Origin: Gammaproteobacteria bacterium
Lineage (GTDB): Bacteria; Pseudomonadota; Gammaproteobacteria; Poriferisulfidales; GCA-002705445
Direction: 5' to 3'
Assembly (NCBI GenBank): GCA_018675635.1
Contig: JABGXU010000007.1
Location: 503,366-567,365, forward strand
Length of the DNA stretch: 64,000 bases
Shown here: positions 25,026 through 32,407 of the stretch, in pieces
Numbering within the stretch: position 1 is the first letter of the stretch
Layout: the number at the start of each line of letters is the position of its first letter
Notes under the pieces: model-generated
What the model saw: the letters and a program-made list of their open reading frames with translations, nothing else
Databases searched by the model: none
Told to the model about the DNA's origin: nothing
Position numbers and translations under genes: made by a program

Positions 25026-25688
25026 TTAATTAATAATCTTGCTAATCATTAAAAGATCTTTTTGATATGAGCTTATAAAAATATGATTTTTTTTTACACA
25101 ATGTATATTTTTATAGCTTTTTTCTATATTCATAATAATTATTTTTGGATTACAATCGTAGTAAATTCCCCATTTCGAACTCAAATCTTTGTTATTATTT
25201 TTATGTGCATCAGAGATAATATTTATTTCATAATTTTGTCTTGTTAAGAAATTTACTAGACTTTCAGTTGCTGTAAATACCGCCCATTTATATTTTGTCG
25301 TTGACGATAAGCCCACTAATAACTTGAGCAAAATAAATGCGTTTATTGGTCTATTACTACAAAAGCTACCTATTTCAATAACTTCTTTCCTTGTAATATT
25401 TTCTACATTAATATTTTTTATGTTCGCATTGTTTATAATATCTTCAATACAGTCTTGAAAATAATTTTCAACATACAGCTTGTTATTATTTGCAGGCCTA
25501 AGACCTAGTGCTGATAAAAGATTATTATTATTGTTATAACTTATTATATAAGGATAATTTACATTAATTTTGGCCTGAAATTTTTGATAAAATTGTTTTT
25601 TAATTTCCTTTATTACTTTAGAGTATGACTTTATATCCCCTTTTTCCGTATCAATTTGAATTTCATGCGTTCTTTTATTGTTATTCAT
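25026..25688 (-). CDS. thermostable-hemolysin family protein (GNAT/AHL-synthase-like)
   Basis: A 220-residue cytoplasmic-looking protein without signal peptide. Motifs that I recognise from the T_hemolysin family (named for a Vibrio delta-VPH protein) are ALGLRPA (60-66), LYVENYF (71-77), VIEIGSF (103-109), WAVFTAT (135-141) and WGIYYDCNP (173-181). The layout resembles GNAT and acyl-homoserine-lactone synthases, with acyl transfer the plausible chemistry. The haemolysin name is probably misleading. It is the first gene of the eight-gene operon, followed by an acid ligase, a diiron protein and an SDR. It is most likely an acyltransferase step in making a small molecule. Confidence 0.8.
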   Translation of the reverse strand: MNNNKRTHEIQIDTEKGDIKSYSKVIKEIKKQFYQKFQAKINVNYPYIISYNNNNNLLSALGLRPANNNKLYVENYFQDCIEDIINNANIKNINVENITRKEVIEIGSFCSNRPINAFILLKLLVGLSSTTKYKWAVFTATESLVNFLTRQNYEINIISDAHKNNNKDLSSKWGIYYDCNPKIIIMNIEKSYKNIHCVKKNHIFISSYQKDLLMISKIIN

Positions 25689-25693
25689 TTTTT

Positions 25694-25719
25694 TATCTTA
25701 TTGTCTGAATCTTAAGATA
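25694..25719. promoter_or_regulatory. inverted repeat upstream of island operon
   Basis: TATCTTA (25694-25700) and TAAGATA (25713-25719) form a perfect 7-bp inverted repeat with a 12-bp spacer, 6 bp upstream of the operon's first ATG. It also contains the palindrome ATCTTAAGAT. It could be an operator or leader hairpin. Confidence 0.4.
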
Positions 25720-25813
25720 GTATTAACTTTGATATAGTTTTTAAAAATAATTAAAATTCTTTATATAATATATGTGTGCTTTAATACACTCACAACATAA
25801 TCAGGAAGGTAAA

Positions 25814-26050
25814 ATGCTAAAAATATCAACATTGCTAATTATATGTTTTTTTGCACATAGTGCATATGCTGGGCCATACATCATGACCAAGCATGAGTTT
25901 AAATCTAAAGATTCTGAATACAACGCTACGGTTAATCAATTTAGATTTGGTTACGACCAAAAGATAGATGATTGGACCCTATATGGCGAGGTTGGTGGCG
26001 GAGAGAGAGGGATTCGAACCCTCGATACAGTTACCCGTATAACACCTTAG
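25814..26050 (+). pseudogene. truncated outer-membrane porin-like gene fused to tRNA antisense
   Basis: Begins with a good ribosome-binding site (AGGAAGG) and signal peptide MLKISTLLIICFFAHSAYA. About 40 residues follow with alternating polar/hydrophobic strands and aromatic residues (NATVNQFRFGYDQK, DWTLYGEVGG) typical of the first strands of a beta-barrel. At 25996 the frame runs into the antisense of tRNA-Ser, giving a meaningless GERGIRTLDT tail and a stop. A porin would need 200 or more further residues. The 3' part was therefore lost at the attachment junction. The family cannot be named. Confidence 0.65.
25996..26010. repeat. right attachment-site core (3' end of tRNA-Ser)
   Basis: TGGCGGAGAGAGAGG, the CCA end and acceptor strand of tRNA-Ser(GCU), is repeated exactly at 16419-16433. 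The tRNA gene itself is intact, as expected when an integrase restores the 3' end. Confidence 0.75.
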
Positions 26051-26085
26051 CAGGGTGCCGCTTTCGACCACTCAGCCACCTCTCC
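25996..26085 (-). tRNA. tRNA-Ser(GCU)
   Basis: The minus strand gives acceptor GGAGAGG, a class II D-arm (TGGCTGAGTGGTCGAAAGC), anticodon loop CTGCTAA (GCU), a long variable arm (TTATACGGGTAACTGTATC), T-arm GAGGGTTCGAATCCCTC and end CGCCA. Length is 90 nt including CCA. It lies 8 bp downstream of csrA, as serV does in E. coli. It served as integration target for the island. Confidence 0.95.
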
Positions 26086-26093
26086 AAATTATT

Positions 26094-26318
26094 TTACAAA
26101 TTTATATTTTTATCAGAGTTTTTATTATTTTCGTCAAAATCTCTTTTAGCAGCTTTTTCATCATTAATCCTGTCATAAACTTCTTCTCTATGAACAGGAA
26201 TGGTCTTTGGTGCATTTACACCAATCCTTACTTGAGATCCCTTTATACCTAGAACGGTAACAGAAACGTCGTCACCAATCCTTAGAGACTCACCTACTCT
26301 GCGTGTTAGAATTAACAT
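26094..26318 (-). CDS. csrA: carbon storage regulator CsrA
   Basis: Small RNA-binding global regulator of 74 residues. [20 protein letters not shown] and [20 protein letters not shown] are near-invariant. Arg44-type RNA-binding residues are within VHREEVY. The C-terminus is slightly longer than the usual 61 residues, with a polar [10 protein letters not shown] tail. A GGAG-containing ribosome-binding site sits next to a hairpin (26331-26348), compatible with autorepression. The order alaS-lysC-csrA-tRNA-Ser is a common gammaproteobacterial arrangement. Confidence 0.95.
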   Translation of the reverse strand: MLILTRRVGESLRIGDDVSVTVLGIKGSQVRIGVNAPKTIPVHREEVYDRINDEKAAKRDFDENNKNSDKNINL

Positions 26319-26320
26319 CG

Positions 26321-26348
26321 CCCCTCCTCTACTGCTTATTCAAGCAGT
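26321..26348 (-). promoter_or_regulatory. csrA leader hairpin next to ribosome-binding site
   Basis: In the transcript, ACTGCTT-GAAT-AAGCAGT (26348 to 26331) forms a 7-bp stem directly before AGAGGAGGGGCG and the csrA ATG. The GGA in the Shine-Dalgarno is the core of CsrA sites, so CsrA could block its own translation as in E. coli. Confidence 0.5.
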
Positions 26349-26431
26349 TATTATTATTTTTATAACACTTATACAGCAAATTACTATATTACATATTATC
26401 TTAAATACTACAAGGATTCGTAATGAGAGAT

Positions 26432-27649
26432 CTATTTATCTAAATCAAAAGCTTTATGTAAAACATTTACAGCTGTATCAAGATTATTTTCATCAGTTAC
26501 TATTGAAATCTTGATTTCTGATGTAGATATCATACTAATATTAATATTATTTTCCGCTAGAACAGAGAACATTTTACTTGCAATGCCAGCATGAGTTCTC
26601 ATTCCAACCCCAACCATTGAAATTTTTACAATTTTATCGTTTCCAATAACTTTTTTTGCACTAAAATTTTTTGCGCTTTCCAATAATGATTTTTTTGCTT
26701 CTTTATAATCATTTCTTGGCACTGTGAAAGTAAAATTTGCTAATCCGTCTTCACCAACATTCTGAACTATCATATCAACGTCAATATTGCGTTCAGCTAT
26801 TGGCCCAAGTATCAATGACGCAATTCCAGGCTGGTCTGGTACACCCCTAATAGTTAATTGAGCCTCATCCTTATTAAACGCAATACCAGAAATAATAGCT
26901 TTTTCCATTACTTGCTTATTATCTTTGCTAATAAGTGTTCCTGTTCCATCTTCAAATGTTGAAAGAACTCTTATACCTACATCATATTTACCAGCAAACT
27001 CAACAGCTCTTGGTTGCAATACTTTTGACCCTTGGCTAGATAATTCAAGCATTTCTTCTGATGTAATGTGGTCTATTTTTTTTGCGCCAGGTGATATTCT
27101 AGGGTCAGTAGTATAAACACCATCAACATCTGTAAAAATTTGGCACTCTTTAGCATCTAATGCTACTGAAATTGCTACAGCAGATGTATCTGAACCACCT
27201 CTTCCAAGAGTTGTAATATCACCATGTTCTGTGACTCCCTGAAAGCCTGCAACTACAACAATTTTTCCACTATTTAAATAATTTTTAATAACTGAATTAT
27301 TAATAGATTCAATTCTAGCTTTATTAAAAACATTATTAGTTATAATGCCAGCCTGAGATCCAGTTAACGAGATTGCATCATAACCTTTTTCAACAAGTGT
27401 TAAAGCTAATAGCGATATTGTTACCTGCTCACCAGTAGAAATTAAAACATCAAGTTCTCTTCCCTTAACTTCAGGATTTATTATTTTAGCTAAATTATGT
27501 AATTTATCAGTTTCTCCACTCATAGCAGAAACAACAACAACAACATCATTGCCATTATTTTTTTCTACAATAATTTTATCAGCTACAAGGGAAATTTTAT
27601 CAACAGTTCCAATTGATGTACCGCCATATTTTTGAACTATAATGGCCAT
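26432..27649 (-). CDS. lysC: aspartate kinase
   Basis: Phosphorylates aspartate at the start of the lysine, threonine, methionine and diaminopimelate pathways. It has 405 residues. Catalytic domain markers are VQKYGGTSIG (4-13), the ISTGEQVT segment, LGRGGSDTSAVA and FTDVDGVYTTDPR. Two ACT domains follow (ISGIAFNKDEAQLTIRGVPD... and MVGVGMRTHAGIASKMF...), the allosteric module for lysine/threonine. It is a monofunctional enzyme without a homoserine dehydrogenase fusion. It is 3 bp downstream of alaS and shares its transcript. Confidence 0.95.
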   Translation of the reverse strand: MAIIVQKYGGTSIGTVDKISLVADKIIVEKNNGNDVVVVVSAMSGETDKLHNLAKIINPEVKGRELDVLISTGEQVTISLLALTLVEKGYDAISLTGSQAGIITNNVFNKARIESINNSVIKNYLNSGKIVVVAGFQGVTEHGDITTLGRGGSDTSAVAISVALDAKECQIFTDVDGVYTTDPRISPGAKKIDHITSEEMLELSSQGSKVLQPRAVEFAGKYDVGIRVLSTFEDGTGTLISKDNKQVMEKAIISGIAFNKDEAQLTIRGVPDQPGIASLILGPIAERNIDVDMIVQNVGEDGLANFTFTVPRNDYKEAKKSLLESAKNFSAKKVIGNDKIVKISMVGVGMRTHAGIASKMFSVLAENNINISMISTSEIKISIVTDENNLDTAVNVLHKAFDLDK

Positions 27650-27652
27650 ATA

Positions 27653-30283
27653 TTATTTACCTATACTTTTACTAATTAATTGAATTATTTTAGTTTCAAT
27701 ATTTCTTGCAAACTCATTTACGTTTCCATTAAATTCAAGCCCAGCTTGAGCAAAATCTTCGCGACCCCCGCCTGTTGATCCAATATCATCATTTATCATA
27801 TTAATAATTTCTTTAGCTGTTGTAATTTTAAAACAATCTTTTGTTACTAATACATATATCTCGATTTTTGATTTATTTTTTTGTATAAGTGTTAGTACTA
27901 AATTTTTATTGGAAGATTTTATGTCTTCTATAATTTTTTTTAAAACTTTATTTTCTACATACTCTTGGTAAATTACATTTATATTAATTCCAAACTTTAT
28001 TTTATTGTTATTGATTATTTTTAAAATTTTGAAATTAGTAATTTCTTTTAATAATAAATCATTCTGTTTTTTTAATTTTTTATTGTCTTCTATAATATTA
28101 TTAATTTTATTTTTTAAATCGTCATCATGAACATTTAATGTTTGACATATATCTGTTATTACATTATCTCTTTTTGTTAAGTAATCTTTTGCTGACATAC
28201 CAGTAATTGCCTCAATTCTTCTTATACCTGATGCTACGCTTGATTCAGATAATATTTTAAATACCTCTATTTCTCCAGTACTATTTACATGTGTTCCACC
28301 GCATAACTCTGTTGATATCTCTCCAAATCGCATCACTCTAACATTATCGTCATATTTTTCACCAAATAATGCTATTGCGCCTAGTCCTATAGCTTTGTCC
28401 TTATTCATTACTGATATTTTTGCTGGTATATCTTCGTCAATATATTCATTAACTTCATTTTCAATGATTGCTAACATAGCTTTATTTAGTGCTTTATCAT
28501 AGCTAAAATCAAATCTTAACTTACTATCAGAAACTAAAGAACCTTTTTGCTGTACATTATTACCAAGATTATTTATTAATGCAGAATGTAATAAATGCGT
28601 AGCTGAATGATTGCTCTTAATATTAGTTCTACACATGATATTAATTTCAGCACTAATTATTTCTCCAACATCAAAGGAGCCCTTAATTTGTTTTCCAATT
28701 AATAAATATGCTTTACCGCGTTTTTGGGTGTCTCTTACTATAAATTCAGCAGAGCTAGATATTATTTTTCCAGAATCACCAATTTGGCCACCAGACTCAG
28801 CATAAAAAGGGCATTTATCTACAACAATAAAGCCTTCCTGATCTTTGCTAATTATTTTAGAGGTGACATTTCCAATAAAAATTTCTAATATTTTAGCGCT
28901 GTTTTTATTTTCTACATATCCAGTGAATTCTGTTTCATGAACTGTTAATACTTCTATATTGTTTTGAGTATCAAATTTATTTGATTTTTTACTTTTTATT
29001 TTTTGCTGATCCATAAGTTTTTGAAATGAGGTTAAATCTATATCAAAGCCTTTTTCTTTCGCAATTGTAGATGTTAAATCAACAGGGAAACCATAAGTGT
29101 CATATAGTAAAAATAAAAGCTCTCCTGAAAATTTTTTATCGCTTTTGGAGGTGATTATTTTTTTTATATTTTTATCTAAAATCTCCAAACCTGTATCAAG
29201 AGTATCTGTAAATTTAATAGCCTCATTTTTTAAAGTATCTTTTATAAGATCCTTTTTATTAAGTTCTGGGTAATGATTTGATAATGTATCTATAAAAACT
29301 GGTACAATTTCTAAAAATTTTTCTATAGGAAGTTCTATTTTTTGTGCATGCCTAATTGCTCTTCTAATTATTCTTCTTAATACATATCCGTGTCCCTCAT
29401 TAGATGGTTTCACTCCTTCAGTTATTAAAAATGATGTTGATCTTATATGATCAGCAATAACTTTCATTGAACTTATTTCATTATGATATTTTTCTTGGAC
29501 ATTATTTTTTATATAATTAAGCATTGGTAAAAATAAATCAGTATCGTAATTACTATACTGATCCTGCATAACTGCACATATTCTTTCAAGTCCCATCCCG
29601 GTATCTACAGATGGTTTTGGTAAATCTATTGTCTTATTTTTTGAGATTTTATTATATTGCATAAAAACAAGATTCCAAATTTCAACAAATCTATCTCCTT
29701 CATCACCCTGCCCTGGAGGCATCCCTTTAAATTTTGATCCAAAATCATAAAAAATTTCCGTGCATGGTCCACAAGGCCCGAGATCACCCATGCTCCAAAA
29801 ATTATCATTTGTGTTAATTACTGAAATTTTATCCTTTTCAACGCCAATCTCATTAACCCAAATACTTTTAGAGTCCTTATCTGACTCATGTACTGTAATC
29901 CACAATTTTTCTTGCGGTATTTTCAATTCATTAGTTAAAAAATCCCAAGCATATTTAATAGCGTCATGTTTAAAATAATCACCAAAACTAAAGTTCCCAA
30001 GCATTTCAAAAAAAGTATGGTGTCTGTTTGTAAATCCTACATTATCTAAATCATTATGCTTGCCACCTGCTCTAATACATTTCTGACTAGTTACAGCGCT
30101 TTTATATTTAGGTTCAGACAATCCTAAGAAAATATCTTTAAATTGAACCATTCCAGCATTTGTGAATAAAAGTGACTTATCATCATTCGGAGGCAATATT
30201 GGACTAGAAACTACATAAGTATGACCTTTTGAAGTAAAGTAATTTATAAATTTATTTCTAATTTCAGAGCTATTATTTTTCAT
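27653..30283 (-). CDS. alaS: alanyl-tRNA synthetase
   Basis: Class II synthetase charging tRNA-Ala. It has 876 residues from the ATG at 30283 (a GTG at 30292 is an alternative). Motif-like starts are SSEIRNKFINYFTSKGH and FTNAGMVQFKDIFLG. The editing-domain zinc ligands are HSATH and CGGTH, and the C-terminal C-Ala domain ends GGGREDFAQAGL. All domains are present and the length is normal. The recX stop overlaps its start region by about 10 bp. recA-recX-alaS-lysC-csrA is likely one or two transcripts. Confidence 0.95.
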   Translation of the reverse strand: MKNNSSEIRNKFINYFTSKGHTYVVSSPILPPNDDKSLLFTNAGMVQFKDIFLGLSEPKYKSAVTSQKCIRAGGKHNDLDNVGFTNRHHTFFEMLGNFSFGDYFKHDAIKYAWDFLTNELKIPQEKLWITVHESDKDSKSIWVNEIGVEKDKISVINTNDNFWSMGDLGPCGPCTEIFYDFGSKFKGMPPGQGDEGDRFVEIWNLVFMQYNKISKNKTIDLPKPSVDTGMGLERICAVMQDQYSNYDTDLFLPMLNYIKNNVQEKYHNEISSMKVIADHIRSTSFLITEGVKPSNEGHGYVLRRIIRRAIRHAQKIELPIEKFLEIVPVFIDTLSNHYPELNKKDLIKDTLKNEAIKFTDTLDTGLEILDKNIKKIITSKSDKKFSGELLFLLYDTYGFPVDLTSTIAKEKGFDIDLTSFQKLMDQQKIKSKKSNKFDTQNNIEVLTVHETEFTGYVENKNSAKILEIFIGNVTSKIISKDQEGFIVVDKCPFYAESGGQIGDSGKIISSSAEFIVRDTQKRGKAYLLIGKQIKGSFDVGEIISAEINIMCRTNIKSNHSATHLLHSALINNLGNNVQQKGSLVSDSKLRFDFSYDKALNKAMLAIIENEVNEYIDEDIPAKISVMNKDKAIGLGAIALFGEKYDDNVRVMRFGEISTELCGGTHVNSTGEIEVFKILSESSVASGIRRIEAITGMSAKDYLTKRDNVITDICQTLNVHDDDLKNKINNIIEDNKKLKKQNDLLLKEITNFKILKIINNNKIKFGININVIYQEYVENKVLKKIIEDIKSSNKNLVLTLIQKNKSKIEIYVLVTKDCFKITTAKEIINMINDDIGSTGGGREDFAQAGLEFNGNVNEFARNIETKIIQLISKSIGK

Positions 30284-30737
30284 AACTATCACAATTCTTG
30301 ATGTTTTTAATAACTTTCAAAATAATATTATTATCAAAACCTCTGTATTTAAAATGATTTATATATTTTGTTAATATTTTTTGGTTATTCAAATTTTCGT
30401 TAAGTATTTTATCAGAAGCTAATTTAAAGAGAACATCATAATCATCAATAAAATTATTTAGATATTCTGAAATCAAATATGAACTAATGCCGTTTGATTT
30501 AAGCTCATATATAATTTTCTTAGCTCCGTATCCAGTATTTTGTCTATATCTAATATATTCCTCAGTATATCTTCTATCAGACTGAAAGCCTGCTTCATAC
30601 AAGTCATGCAAAACATCATCAATAATTTCTTTTTCAAAACCTTTATTTATTAATTTATTTTTTATTTGATATTTTGAATGCTCACGCATAGCTAATGATC
30701 TTTGTGCAGATGCTAAACATTTATTATATTCAGACAT
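30273..30737 (-). CDS. recX: RecX regulatory protein
   Basis: Modulator that caps RecA filaments. It has 154 residues, all helical, with RecX repeats: [59 protein letters not shown] and [12 protein letters not shown]. Its start overlaps the recA end by 8 bp, and its end overlaps alaS. Translational coupling to recA is the usual arrangement. Confidence 0.9.
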   Translation of the reverse strand: MSEYNKCLASAQRSLAMREHSKYQIKNKLINKGFEKEIIDDVLHDLYEAGFQSDRRYTEEYIRYRQNTGYGAKKIIYELKSNGISSYLISEYLNNFIDDYDVLFKLASDKILNENLNNQKILTKYINHFKYRGFDNNIILKVIKNIKNCDSYEK

Positions 30738-31797
30738 TCTCCTCTACTTTTTTATCTGTTTTTACTTTTTTTTTAGTCTCTTTTTTTTTATCTACTAAAT
30801 TTTTTTCACTAGGAAGAATAATTTCATAAAGTTGATTTTCAACTGTTTTTAATATATCGGGATTATTTTTCAAGTAACTCATTACATTATCTTTCCCTTG
30901 GCCAATTTTATTTCCATCATAGCTGTACCATGAGCCAGCTTTTTCAATAATTTTGTGCTCAACTCCAAGATCTATTATCTCTGCAACCTTGCAAATACCT
31001 TCTCCGTATCTAATTTCAAATTCTGCAATTTTAAATGGTGGCGCAACTTTATTTTTAACTACTTTTACTCTTGTTTCATTGCCTAATATTTCATCACCTT
31101 TTTTTATTGCTCCAATTCTTCTTATATCAAGTCTTACTGAAGAATAAAATTTTAATGCATTTCCACCTGATGTTGTTTCTGGATTACCAAACATTACTCC
31201 TATTTTTATTCTTATTTGATTTATAAAAATTACGAGCGTATTTGATTTTTTTATTGAACTTGTAAGCTTTCTTAACGCTTGTGACATTAATCTTGCTTGT
31301 AAGCCCATATGACTTGCTCCCATTTCACCTTCTATTTCTGCTCTAGGTGTTAATGCTGCTACTGAGTCTATAACTATAATGTCAATCGCATTTGAACTAA
31401 TAAGCATGTCAGTTATTTCTAGAGCTTGTTCTCCAGTGTCAGGTTGAGACAATAAAAGATTATCGACATTAACGCCTATTTTTTCTGCGTAATTAGGGTC
31501 AAGGGCGTGTTCAGCGTCAATAAAAGCTGCAGTACCACCAAGTTTTTGACATTCTGCTATAACTTGCAGAGTTAAGGTAGTTTTGCCTGACGATTCTGGA
31601 CCATATATTTCGACAACTCTTCCTTTTGGTAAACCGCCTATCCCTAATGCTTGATCTAAAGCAAGTGATCCAGTTGAAATAACATCAATTTTTTCTCTTG
31701 GACCCTCGTCACCCATTCTCATTACAGCCCCTTTACCAAACTGTCTTTCAATTTGACCTATTGCCGCTTTAAGTGATTCAATTCTTTCGTCAGACAT
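30730..31797 (-). CDS. recA: recombinase RecA
   Basis: Homologous recombination and SOS coprotease. It has 355 residues. Walker A is GPESSGKT, Walker B is [12 protein letters not shown], loop L1 is [12 protein letters not shown] and L2 is [18 protein letters not shown]. One small change in the usual NQIRMKIGVMFG is Ile for Met. The C-terminus is a Lys-rich, acidic-ended tail ([14 protein letters not shown]) of ordinary length. The 45-bp gap to pncC contains no visible LexA box (CTG-N10-CAG type), so SOS control of this recA is doubtful. Confidence 0.97.
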   Translation of the reverse strand: MSDERIESLKAAIGQIERQFGKGAVMRMGDEGPREKIDVISTGSLALDQALGIGGLPKGRVVEIYGPESSGKTTLTLQVIAECQKLGGTAAFIDAEHALDPNYAEKIGVNVDNLLLSQPDTGEQALEITDMLISSNAIDIIVIDSVAALTPRAEIEGEMGASHMGLQARLMSQALRKLTSSIKKSNTLVIFINQIRIKIGVMFGNPETTSGGNALKFYSSVRLDIRRIGAIKKGDEILGNETRVKVVKNKVAPPFKIAEFEIRYGEGICKVAEIIDLGVEHKIIEKAGSWYSYDGNKIGQGKDNVMSYLKNNPDILKTVENQLYEIILPSEKNLVDKKKETKKKVKTDKKVEENV

Positions 31798-31841
31798 AAT
31801 TATTCCTATATTTTATTAAAATAAATTATTACATAATTATC

Positions 31842-32339
31842 TTATTGTGTCTTAATTTGACTCGCACAATCAAGAATTATTTGAATGCCTTTATTGGCGG
31901 CTTGATATCTAATATCACTTCTCGAGCCTTCAAAAAAACATTGCGTTTGATAGCTGAAGCCATTTTTTTCATCAAAGGAAAAACATACTGTGCCAATAGG
32001 TTTTTCTGGGCTCCCCCCAGTCGGACCTGCTATGCCGGTTATACTTAAACATATGTCAGAATTAACTAATTTAAGCGTAGATAAGGACATTTCTTTAGCG
32101 ACTATTTCGCTTACAGCCCCATTATCCTTTAATAAATCTTTATTAACGCCAATGAATTCTTTAAATGAATCGCTGTACGAAACAATGCTTCCCATAAACC
32201 ACATAGAGCTTCCGTTATAGTCTGTACAAATTTTTGATAACAAACCACCTGTGCAAGATTCACACAAAGATAATTTTAAGTTTTTTTGATTTAGAGTTTT
32301 ACCTAAATTTTTTAATATCTTATCAAAATTAATTAGCAT
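31842..32339 (-). CDS. pncC: nicotinamide-nucleotide amidase (CinA C-terminal domain)
   Basis: Deamidates nicotinamide mononucleotide in the NAD salvage cycle. It has 165 residues and is a stand-alone CinA C-terminal domain. Family markers are LSLCESCTGGLLSK (about 23-36), YNGSSMWFMGSIVSYS, CLSITGIAGPTGGSPEKPIG and the Ser/Lys catalytic region in NKD. It precedes recA, as pncC/ygaD does in E. coli. Confidence 0.92.
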   Translation of the reverse strand: MLINFDKILKNLGKTLNQKNLKLSLCESCTGGLLSKICTDYNGSSMWFMGSIVSYSDSFKEFIGVNKDLLKDNGAVSEIVAKEMSLSTLKLVNSDICLSITGIAGPTGGSPEKPIGTVCFSFDEKNGFSYQTQCFFEGSRSDIRYQAANKGIQIILDCASQIKTQ

Positions 32340-32407
32340 ATTATTATGTGAGTATATATTTTATTATGGTTAAATATCTATACATATTATAGGGTAAAAA
32401 TTTTTTT

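Larger units (their letters stand above)
16419..26010. mobile_element. genomic island in tRNA-Ser(GCU), about 9.6 kb
   Basis: Bounded by a 15-bp direct repeat of the tRNA-Ser 3' end (16419-16433 and 25996-26010). Inside the left repeat is the relic of a P4-type integrase (16577-16684), while a truncated porin-like gene abuts the right repeat. Cargo is cytochrome P460, ECF sigma, NrsF anti-sigma, and an eight-gene regulator/biosynthesis operon. The first 140 bp inside the left repeat hold no gene. In E. coli the tRNA-Ser and tRNA-Arg genes here are adjacent, which independently supports an insertion. The integrase is broken, so the island is probably fixed. Confidence 0.75.

Noticed and set aside
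25026..25688. A secreted cytolysin role for the thermostable-hemolysin protein
   Set aside because: No signal peptide or membrane-active segment is present, and its operon partners are biosynthetic and regulatory.
25972..26252. Plus-strand open frames across the tRNA-Ser gene and csrA
   Set aside because: They are antisense readings of tRNA-Ser (typical GERxxRTLDT-like peptide) and of csrA; no ribosome-binding site or homology.
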